Notes under the pieces: model-generated
The model's input: only the letters and a program-made list of their open reading frames with translations
Database searches by the model: none
What the model was told of the DNA's origin: nothing
Source: Kaiparowitsia sp041742695
Lineage (GTDB): Bacteria; Cyanobacteriota; Cyanobacteriia; Elainellales; Elainellaceae
Direction: 5' to 3'
Assembly (NCBI GenBank): GCA_041742695.1
Contig: JBGTOF010000030.1
Location: 1-17,206, forward strand
DNA length: 17,206 nt
Translations under genes and position numbers: made by a program
Part shown: piece by piece, positions 1 through 6,197 of the stretch
How the letters are laid out: every line of letters begins with the position of its first letter
Position numbering within the stretch: position 1 is the stretch's first letter

Positions 1-1005
1 CAGTTCTTGCTCTCGCCCTGCCGCCGCCACAAATAGCATCCGCTCTTGAGACTCCGACAGCAAAAATTCATAGGGCACCATGCCCGTCTCCCGCACGGGG
101 ATTTTATCGAGATCCAGCTCAATGCCAACGCCGCCCTTCGCTGCCATTTCAGCGGTGGAGCAGGTGATCCCTGCAGCGCCCATGTCTTGTGCGGCAACCA
201 CTGCCCCAGTGTTGAACGCTTCTAAACAGGCTTCGATCAACGATTTTTCCAAAAATGGGTCGCCCACTTGCACGGCGGGGCGATCGTCTATCGACTCATC
301 GCTGAGTTCAGCGCTGGCAAAGCTCGCGCCGCCCATGCCGTCGCGCCCCGTCGTAGACCCGACATACAGCACCGGATTGCCCAAGCCGTTTGCCCCAGAT
401 TTAACGATATCGGGCGTTTCCATCAGCCCAATCGCCATGGCGTTGACCAAGGGGTTTCCCCCATAGGCGGGATCGAAATACACCTCGCCGCCCACAGTAG
501 GCACCCCCACGCAGTTGCCATAGTGGGCAATGCCCGCCACCACGCCGTTGAATAGGCGCCGCGTTCGGGCATCCTCTAAGCTGCCAAATCGCAGGGAGTT
601 GAGCACTGCTAAGGGCCGCGCGCCCATGGTGAAAATGTCTCGCAGAATGCCCCCCACGCCCGTGGCCGCGCCCTGAAAGGGCTCTACTGCTGAGGGATGG
701 TTATGAGACTCGATTTTGAATGCCACCCGCAGCCCATCGCCAAAATCCACAACCCCGGCGTTTTCGCCTGGCCCTACTAGAATGCGATCGCCCTCGGTTG
801 GAAACTGTGCCAGCAGCGGGCGCGAATTCTTATAGCAGCAGTGCTCCGACCACATCACGCCAAACATCCCCAGTTCGGCCTTGTTGGGGTGGCGCCCTAG
901 GCGGCGCAAAATCTCGGCATACTCGTCGGGTTTAATGCCCTCAGCAGCAATCTCTTGAGGGGAAAAGGGAGCCGGAGTGGCGGCAGGCGTAGCAGCCTCA
1001 GTCAT
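1..1005 (-). CDS. purL: Phosphoribosylformylglycinamidine synthase II, PurL (5' part, cut by window edge)
   Basis: This is the first 335 codons of the ATP-dependent large subunit that converts FGAR and glutamine to FGAM in purine synthesis, working in the cytosol with PurS and PurQ. I read it on the minus strand from an ATG at 1003-1005; the frame is open to base 1. Visible PurL signatures are WSEHCCYKNSR (residues 52-62), IESHNHPSAVEPFQGAATG (98-116), DIFTMGARP (123-131), GRDGMGGASF (220-229) and DMGAAGITCSTAEMA (274-288), covering the first AIRS-like N and C domains. The family is usually near 750-800 residues in cyanobacteria, so over half lies outside the window. No clear Shine-Dalgarno precedes the ATG. 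The N-terminal extension is rich in Ala, Thr and Pro. Identity is secure. Confidence 0.96.
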   Translation of the reverse strand, partial: MTEAATPAATPAPFSPQEIAAEGIKPDEYAEILRRLGRHPNKAELGMFGVMWSEHCCYKNSRPLLAQFPTEGDRILVGPGENAGVVDFGDGLRVAFKIESHNHPSAVEPFQGAATGVGGILRDIFTMGARPLAVLNSLRFGSLEDARTRRLFNGVVAGIAHYGNCVGVPTVGGEVYFDPAYGGNPLVNAMAIGLMETPDIVKSGANGLGNPVLYVGSTTGRDGMGGASFASAELSDESIDDRPAVQVGDPFLEKSLIEACLEAFNTGAVVAAQDMGAAGITCSTAEMAAKGGVGIELDLDKIPVRETGMVPYEFLLSESQERMLFVAAAGREQEL

Positions 1006-1149
1006 AGCGGTATCGCAATAAATTAGAACGGCGAACACCGTTCATTCTATCGGTTCCTGACCACTCCTACTGATTGCACTGAGTGCACTGACTGCAATGC
1101 TGCCGCCGCCTACTGAGCCAACGGGCAGGACGCGAGAGAATCGACCGCA

Positions 1150-2445
1150 TCAGGTCAGCGCTGCGCGGTGTAAAGTCGCTTGACCCTGTTCAACCCGGCG
1201 AGTGAGGCTGGCGGCCAAGGGCCGTTCCGCCGGTTCGGGAAAGAGCTGTTCGAGTAAACCATCACGCTGGTCTAGGGTTTCGTAGAAAAAGAACGCTACC
1301 CCAGATAGCCCCCGCTGCCGCACGGCGTCTACCTTTTGCCGAATTAGCTCGGGTGACACGAGCTGATTTTTTAGTCCGGTTAAGATGCCCACGGCTAGGG
1401 GAATATGGCTGTAAACCTGCTGCACCTCAGGGCGCTCTAGCTCAGTGCGAAAGTGAGTCAGGCTGTCCCGATAGACCTGCAAGATCACTTCTTCGACGTA
1501 GCCGCGCCGTTCCCAACTGCCCCAATCTTGCAGGTAATAGCGATACGAAAAGTCTTGGGTGTTGGGCGAGAGGGACAGAATGCAGTTGGGATCATGGGCT
1601 TTGACGGCGTTGAAAATTTGTACCATGAGTTGAGAGATGCGATCGCTCCGCCAGCGCATCCAGTCTGGGTCACTCACATCAGCGGGGGGCGACTGCCCGT
1701 TGTGTTCTTGGCGATAGATCTGCACCGTGTAAGGGTCGTAGCCCAGTTCGCGGGGTAGGCCAAAGTGATCATCCAGCTGGATGCCATCCACATCATAGGT
1801 CTCTACCAATTCTGTAATTAGCTCAACGATGAACTGCTGCACGTCGGGATGAAACGGATTCAGCCATACCCGTGGCCAGAGGCCCTCCATCACGACCTGG
1901 GTGCCGTCTTGACGCTGGGTTAGCCAGTCCGGGTGGCGCTGGGCTAATTCCGATCCCGCAGGTGCCATCAGCCCAAATTCAAACCAGGGAATGACAGCTA
2001 GCCCCAACTGATGCCCCTCAGCAACCGCCTCCGCCAGCATGTCTCGGTGGCGCAGCCCTCGATTGGGCAGGTGCGATCGCCCAATCACCGATTCTGCTAA
2101 GGGGCTAGGGTAGAGCGTATAGCCCCAGTTCCACACCGCCGGATAGACCGTGTTAAACCGCAGCCGCGCTAGCCGTGCAAGTCCTGCTTTGAGCTTATCC
2201 GTTGACATCAGCACGTCGCTGTCTACATTGGTCATCCATACCCCCCGCAGTTCGGTAGCGGGTGTAGCGGCTAGGGGAGTCGCTGCTCGCCCCGGCAGCA
2301 AATGTCCCGGCGGAAACAGAATCATGAGCGTGGCGATCGCTCCCCATACCACATAGCTCCAACGCCTCCAAGCTCCGGTCCCGGCTCTAGAAAAGCGACT
2401 AGCCTTGGAGTCTTGGATTGGGTTAATTCTGTCTATTTCATTCAT
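1150..2445 (-). CDS. GHL10-type (DUF187-like) glycoside hydrolase, membrane anchored
   Basis: A 431-residue protein. After a short basic N-terminus there is one hydrophobic segment (about residues 31-50), an uncleaved anchor or signal, so the enzyme should act outside the cytoplasmic membrane or in the thylakoid lumen. The conserved LRGVWMTNVDSDVL at 66-79 opens a TIM-barrel domain typical of the GHL10 family. Other family-like motifs are FNTVYPAVWNWG (97-108), VIPWFEFG (151-158), VWLNPFHP (193-200) and DGIQLDDHFGLP (220-231). The acidic residues in the last of these are plausible catalytic candidates. The family is assigned to glycoside hydrolases by fold and its substrate is largely unknown; cell-wall or extracellular polysaccharide is possible. 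The ATG start (2443-2445) lies beside a TTAATTAA palindrome and has no clear Shine-Dalgarno. The gene is divergent from the GT4 gene and 144 bases from purL. Confidence 0.85.
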   Translation of the reverse strand: MNEIDRINPIQDSKASRFSRAGTGAWRRWSYVVWGAIATLMILFPPGHLLPGRAATPLAATPATELRGVWMTNVDSDVLMSTDKLKAGLARLARLRFNTVYPAVWNWGYTLYPSPLAESVIGRSHLPNRGLRHRDMLAEAVAEGHQLGLAVIPWFEFGLMAPAGSELAQRHPDWLTQRQDGTQVVMEGLWPRVWLNPFHPDVQQFIVELITELVETYDVDGIQLDDHFGLPRELGYDPYTVQIYRQEHNGQSPPADVSDPDWMRWRSDRISQLMVQIFNAVKAHDPNCILSLSPNTQDFSYRYYLQDWGSWERRGYVEEVILQVYRDSLTHFRTELERPEVQQVYSHIPLAVGILTGLKNQLVSPELIRQKVDAVRQRGLSGVAFFFYETLDQRDGLLEQLFPEPAERPLAASLTRRVEQGQATLHRAALT

Positions 2446-2543
2446 TTTCTTGGTTAATTAATGGCGTCAACACCGCAGAGGCTTGGTTCGATTGGCATTT
2501 GTAGACCTTTCCCAAAATCCTGAACGGTTGGGCTCAGAATCTA

Positions 2544-2570
2544 TTGACATACGTTGGTGTGGGCTACAAT
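2544..2570 (+). promoter_or_regulatory. Candidate sigma-70-type promoter upstream of the GT4 gene
   Basis: TTGACA (2544-2549) is a perfect -35 hexamer, and TACAAT (2565-2570) matches the -10 consensus at five of six positions. The 15-base spacer is shorter than the usual 16-18, which lowers confidence. If used, it would give the GT4 gene an untranslated leader of roughly 670 bases. Confidence 0.4.
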
Positions 2571-2571
2571 A

Positions 2572-2587
2572 CAGAAAAATTTTTCTG
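2572..2587. promoter_or_regulatory. Perfect 16-base palindrome, candidate operator
   Basis: CAGAAAAATTTTTCTG is its own reverse complement. It starts two bases after the candidate -10 hexamer, so it would cover the expected transcription start. That is a classic place for a repressor to bind. As RNA, its A/U-rich arms would form only a weak hairpin, so a protein-binding role is more plausible. It does not match any operator I know by sequence. Confidence 0.4.
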
Positions 2588-2813
2588 ATGACTCAATCAG
2601 CTATTTTGAATCTCAACTGTCGGGTCTAAACGTGAGGGGCGATCGCCCACACAGCACGCTTATAGCTATGTTTTGCTAATAGATTTCACTAACAGAAACG
2701 CCACGCCAGCCTGGTTTTGAGTTCGGTTATCCCTACTTTATTCATCACTATTTGGGTTAGCTTGCTCCGATCTGTTTTCTTCATCAGATTTATTCTCTCT
2801 CTAGGACGATGAG

Positions 2814-2843
2814 TTGACTAAACACAATTTGGTACGCTATCCT
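2814..2843 (+). promoter_or_regulatory. Second, weaker promoter-like site
   Basis: TTGACT (2814-2819) and TATCCT (2838-2843) are separated by 18 bases. Both hexamers depart from consensus. It would shorten the leader of the GT4 gene to about 400 bases. Sites of this quality occur by chance, so this is only a candidate. Confidence 0.2.
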
Positions 2844-3252
2844 CGCAGCAAAACAACATAAGTCAGCCTAATTCACGAATCCGTTGCTCATCATCGTGAT
2901 GATAGTCGGCATTCTTGAAACGGAGGATCCATCCATTGGGGCTTATCTTTTAGGAAGACTGAGTTGTTGAACAGGGCTCTACATCACGAATCTTTGGGTT
3001 CCATATGTTGGTTCCTTCAGCGCTCAACCTCCCACGGAAGGGCAACTCTCAGCCCTCGCCCGTCAGCTAACTTCGTCGGCATTGAGAGGGACTGCACGAT
3101 CGGCATTAGGGAGTGTTTCGATCCTCAACCGCGTCCTTCAGACGGTATGTGACTGTGTCGTTTTGCACCTGCTCTTGACCAAAGGCGGGGTTCGCACCAG
3201 CCTTTACCAATGTCTGAGCAGGAATTGTGAACCATGAGGTGAAAGAGACAAC

Positions 3253-4536
3253 ATGTATTCAGATCAAAAGCGGCGTATTGCCTTGATTTCCGTTTCTGGT
3301 GATCCGGCTGCGGAGATCGGACAAGAAGAAGCGGGTGGTCAAAACGTTTACGTCCGTCAAGTTGGGGAGACACTCGCATCGCAGGGGTGGCAGGTAGATA
3401 TGTTTACACGGCAGAGCCGCCCCGATCAGGCAAAAATTGTTCAACATCAACCCAATTGCCGCACTATTCGATTGCAGGCTGGGCCGCTTGAGTTTCGCAG
3501 TCGGCATGAGATTTTCGATTACATGCCAGAGTTTGTTAGCCAGTTTGAAGCCTTCCAAAAACAAGAAAACGTTTCATATTCTCTAATTCACACTCACTAT
3601 TGGCTGTCGTCTTGGGTGGGTATGCAGTTGCGGAAAACCAACCCGCTCGTGCAGGTTCACACCTATCACTCCCTAGGTGTAATCAAATACAAAGCCGCGA
3701 AGAAGCTGCCTGCGGTAGCGTCGCAGCGACTGCCTGTAGAAAAGACCTGTCTGGAAACGATCGACTGTGTGGTAGCCACCAGTCCCCAAGAAAAAGCTCA
3801 CATGCGGGAGTATGTGTCCGACCAGGGAACTATCGAGGTTATCCCTTGCGGCACCGACATTCAGCGCTTTGGGCGCGTGTCGCGGGCCGATGCCCGCAAG
3901 GAACTGGGCGTGCCTGCCCACGAAAAAATGGTGCTGTATGTGGGTCGGTTTGACCCCCGCAAAGGCATTGAAACACTGGTGCGGGCTATGGCGCAGTCGA
4001 AGCTTAGAGCTACAGGCGAGTTGCGTCTCGTAATTGGCGGGGGAAGTCGGCCCGGCAAGAGCGATGGCATTGAGCGCGAGCGCATCGAAGGCATCGTGAA
4101 TGAGCTGGGGCTACAGGAGGTGACTCACTTCCCTGGTCGGCTAGATGAGACCAATCTGCACCTGTACTATGCAGCAGCGGATGTATGCGTTGTGCCTAGT
4201 CACTATGAGCCGTTTGGATTAGTCCCCATCGAAGCAATGGCGAGCCATACCCCTGTCGTTGCTAGCGATGTGGGCGGCTTGCAGTTTACGGTGGTTTCTG
4301 AAGAAACTGGCCTGCTGGTGCCTCCTCAGGATGTGGATGCGTTTGCCATTGCCATTGACCGCATCATTGGGAACCTCGAATGGCGAGATCAGCTCAGTGC
4401 AGCCGGTCGGCAACGAATCGAGTCGCACTTTAGCTGGGATGGCGTTGCGACCCAATTGGGCAAGCTTTATACTCGACTCATCGAGGAAAAGGACGCGACG
4501 CTAGAGCCAGAAAAGCAGCCTCAGGTAGCCGCGTAA
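3253..4536 (+). CDS. Family 4 glycosyltransferase, MshA / sucrose-phosphate-synthase-like
   Basis: A 427-residue GT-B fold retaining glycosyltransferase that should transfer a sugar from a nucleotide sugar to an unknown acceptor in the cytosol. The N-terminal half has the acceptor-side signature EEAGGQNVYVRQ (residues 25-36) found in MshA and sucrose-phosphate-synthase relatives, then HTHYWLSSWVG (113-123). The C-terminal half has the GT4 donor domain: VLYVGRFDPRKGIETL (227-242), an IGGG loop (261-264), and HYEPFGLVPIEAMA (317-330), the E-x7-E motif that holds the nucleotide sugar. The C-terminal tail is charged (EEKDATLEPEKQ). The ATG at 3253 is preceded by GAGGTG about 11 bases upstream and by AAAGAG closer in. 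The gene stands alone, after a long upstream region. The first third is visibly AT-richer than the rest. The exact substrate cannot be told from sequence. Confidence 0.88.
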   Translation: MYSDQKRRIALISVSGDPAAEIGQEEAGGQNVYVRQVGETLASQGWQVDMFTRQSRPDQAKIVQHQPNCRTIRLQAGPLEFRSRHEIFDYMPEFVSQFEAFQKQENVSYSLIHTHYWLSSWVGMQLRKTNPLVQVHTYHSLGVIKYKAAKKLPAVASQRLPVEKTCLETIDCVVATSPQEKAHMREYVSDQGTIEVIPCGTDIQRFGRVSRADARKELGVPAHEKMVLYVGRFDPRKGIETLVRAMAQSKLRATGELRLVIGGGSRPGKSDGIERERIEGIVNELGLQEVTHFPGRLDETNLHLYYAAADVCVVPSHYEPFGLVPIEAMASHTPVVASDVGGLQFTVVSEETGLLVPPQDVDAFAIAIDRIIGNLEWRDQLSAAGRQRIESHFSWDGVATQLGKLYTRLIEEKDATLEPEKQPQVAA

Positions 4537-4566
4537 GATAGAGTGAAGTTCGCTTGTATAGGCTGT

Positions 4567-4615
4567 AGCCTGTTGCGTAGGAGTGTTTGTGGGTGCAGTT
4601 TTTACGCAACAGGCT
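4567..4615 (+). terminator. Hairpin downstream of the GT4 gene
   Basis: AGCCTGTTGCGTA (4567-4579) and TACGCAACAGGCT (4603-4615) are perfectly complementary over 13 bp, with a 23-base loop. It begins 30 bases after the GT4 stop codon. There is no T-run after the right arm and the loop is long, so it is either a non-canonical terminator, an mRNA-stabilising 3' structure, or a palindromic repeat. Confidence 0.45.
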
Positions 4616-4854
4616 GATTGCAATCGACGGGAAATTTCGAGCAACTGAGATTGCGGTCAAGCTCGTCTGATTGAGCTACCCCAGTTATCTCAATTCATCT
4701 AACCGGTTCGCTTTTACAACACCCAGGCTCTCAATTCGGCGCTGCTCAGTAGGCAGATAACGCGGAAATAGAGTTTGGGTTTTTGTTTGAGTGTATGCGT
4801 GATGCAGACAGTCTATTTTTTAGGCTTGTTGTACCAATGGGGTGATTCGGACAA

Positions 4855-4896
4855 TTAGTATTGTGAGCCTGCTGTGCAGCGGGCTCACAACACTAG
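4855..4896 (-). terminator. Strong hairpin after the tpiA-moaD pair
   Basis: TTGTGAGCC (4861-4869) pairs with GGCTCACAA (4882-4890). An inner GCTG/CAGC stem continues to a two-base turn, and outer pairs (4856-4859 with 4892-4895) extend it. It starts about 30 bases past the minus-strand stop of the moaD-like gene. There is no good U-tract on either side, so it may stabilise the mRNA end rather than terminate on its own. Confidence 0.5.
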
Positions 4897-4927
4897 ACAC
4901 TCAAACCAGTGCGTTAAGCGCCATGCA

Positions 4928-5212
4928 TTATGGGCCTTCTAGCATAGGCCCTGAACCGCCACTCACGGGGGGAATCAGAACCAACTCATCCCCCTCATTT
5001 AGAACCGTTTGGGGTTCTGCAAAGTCTAGATTAATCCCAAATCGCGTCACGTCGCGCCACTGGGCTAGCGTCGGATGCTCTGCAACTAGGCGATCGCCCA
5101 CCTCAGAGGCTGTTGTTCCCACCGCGCACTGCAGCGTTAGCTCTGGCACACCATAAGCTTCTTGATAGGCGGCAAACAGCTTCACCGTGATCGTGATATG
5201 GCCCTGAGTCAT
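4928..5212 (-). CDS. MoaD/ThiS-family ubiquitin-like sulfur carrier with masked GG end
   Basis: A 94-residue beta-grasp protein of the MoaD/ThiS type. These small carriers are adenylated at a C-terminal Gly-Gly and then carry sulfur as a thiocarboxylate, for molybdopterin, thiamine or related pathways. Features visible are the first strand ITITVKLFAAYQEAYG (6-21), the NEGDELVLIPPVSGG core typical of MoaD near the C-terminus (72-86), and a typical length to that point. Oddly, the frame continues eight residues past the GG (SGPMLEGP) before TAA at 4928-4930. Such a tail would block activation unless removed. The TCA serine codon (4952-4954) is one base from TGA or TAA. The ATG overlaps the tpiA stop by four bases (ATGA), so translation is probably coupled. 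The MoaD-type assignment is firm at fold level; the pathway is not. Confidence 0.82.
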   Translation of the reverse strand: MTQGHITITVKLFAAYQEAYGVPELTLQCAVGTTASEVGDRLVAEHPTLAQWRDVTRFGINLDFAEPQTVLNEGDELVLIPPVSGGSGPMLEGP

Positions 5213-5940
5213 GCCGACTGAAAATTAACAATGCGGCCAAAGCTCTGGGGCTCTAAACTGGCACCGCCCACCAACACGCCATCAATATGAGGCTGCGCCA
5301 TAATTTCGTCAATATTGCCGGGTTTGACGGAGCCGCCATACTGAATTGGCACATCCCGATAGGACAACTGCTGGCGAATCGTTTCAATGACTCGATTCGC
5401 CTCTTTTGAGTCGCAGGTTGCACCCGTTCCAATCGCCCAAATTGGCTCATAGGCAATGACCAAGCGGGTTTGATCTACCCCATCCAAACCAGTTTTAAGC
5501 TGATGTAAGATCACCGCTTCTGTCTGCCCAGCATCACGCTGTTGTTTTGTTTCACCTACACAGAGGATTGGGATTAGTCCGGCCTCTTGTGCTGCCCTCA
5601 TTCGCAGGTTTACCGTCTCGTCGGTTTCGCCGAAGTATTGGCGTCGCTCGCTGTGGCCGATCACGACATACGAGACGCTCAGCTCTACCAACATTGGCGC
5701 AGACACCTCGCCCGTAAACGCGCCTTCTACTTCCCAATGGACGTTTTGCGCACCCAAGCGCACCAGACCGCCATGTAAATTTTGCGACATCACGGCTAAG
5801 TCGGTAAAGGGTACGCAGAGGATCACCTCGCGCTCGTCTGGGGTGTCTGTGAGCTGTGGCAAAAGCCCCTGCAAATAGGTCAGCGCCTCTGCTTGGGTCT
5901 TGTACATTTTCCAGTTGCCAGCAATTACCTGTTTACGCAC
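5209..5940 (-). CDS. tpiA: Triosephosphate isomerase
   Basis: TpiA interconverts dihydroxyacetone phosphate and glyceraldehyde 3-phosphate in glycolysis and the Calvin cycle, in the cytosol. From the GTG at 5938-5940 it is 243 residues, the usual length. Substrate residues Asn9 and Lys11 (AGNWKM), the electrophile His96 (IGHSERRQYFGE) and catalytic Glu165 (AYEPIWAIGTG, with flexible loop 6 following) are all present, as is the phosphate-binding GGSV (202-205). I chose GTG because homologues begin RK-x-VIAGNWKM and a GAG lies six bases upstream. An in-frame TTG at 5977-5979 would add 13 residues with no family counterpart. It overlaps the downstream MoaD-like gene by four bases. No unusual residues seen. 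Confidence 0.96.
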   Translation of the reverse strand: MRKQVIAGNWKMYKTQAEALTYLQGLLPQLTDTPDEREVILCVPFTDLAVMSQNLHGGLVRLGAQNVHWEVEGAFTGEVSAPMLVELSVSYVVIGHSERRQYFGETDETVNLRMRAAQEAGLIPILCVGETKQQRDAGQTEAVILHQLKTGLDGVDQTRLVIAYEPIWAIGTGATCDSKEANRVIETIRQQLSYRDVPIQYGGSVKPGNIDEIMAQPHIDGVLVGGASLEPQSFGRIVNFQSA

Positions 5941-6197
5941 GGGTGACTCTTTTCTTAAGACTTCATTAACGATCGACAAACCGCACTCATCAGTTTACTG
6001 GTTAACCGGGGCATTCTGGCAAGTTTTCTCAGCATTGCCGCAGAGGTGGAATAACCCTGATCCCGCTGGTTATAAGCGCGCAAAAGTATGGGGCGATAAG
6101 GCGATCGCCCGATCTTGCCCTAACGGAGGGAACGCCTATCCTAGAATACAGAGAAACAGACCCAACCGAACTAGCGCCATAGCTTGACACCTCCCCG

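Larger units (their letters stand above)
2446..3252. other. 807-base divergent intergenic region with no convincing gene
   Basis: This region separates two divergently transcribed carbohydrate genes. It is more AT-rich than the flanking coding DNA. It holds a strong promoter-like site, a perfect palindrome, a second weaker promoter-like site, a short ATCATC/GATGAT dyad (2890-2903) and three copies of the octamer TCGGCATT (2906, 3076 and 3100). The only open frames longer than 50 codons inside it lack coding features I can recognise. A 13-codon frame beginning ATGACT at 2588 directly follows the palindrome and could be a leader peptide, but that is speculation. I see no recognised riboswitch. 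Confidence 0.6.
4537..4927. other. 391-base convergent intergenic region
   Basis: This lies between the 3' ends of the GT4 gene (plus) and the moaD-like gene (minus). Apart from the two hairpins listed separately I see no gene. The stretch between them (about 4620-4850) shows nothing recognisable. Confidence 0.6.

Noticed and set aside
80..935. Plus-strand open frames across 80-935
   Set aside because: They lie opposite purL, which shows clear family motifs on the minus strand.
2964..3379. Open frames of 62 (plus) and 84 codons (minus) in the GT4 upstream region
   Set aside because: No recognisable protein features; the minus-strand one overlaps the start of the well-supported GT4 gene.
5941..5979. 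TTG start at 5979 giving a 256-residue TpiA
   Set aside because: The extra 13 residues have no counterpart in the family; GTG at 5940 gives the usual N-terminus with a GAG upstream.
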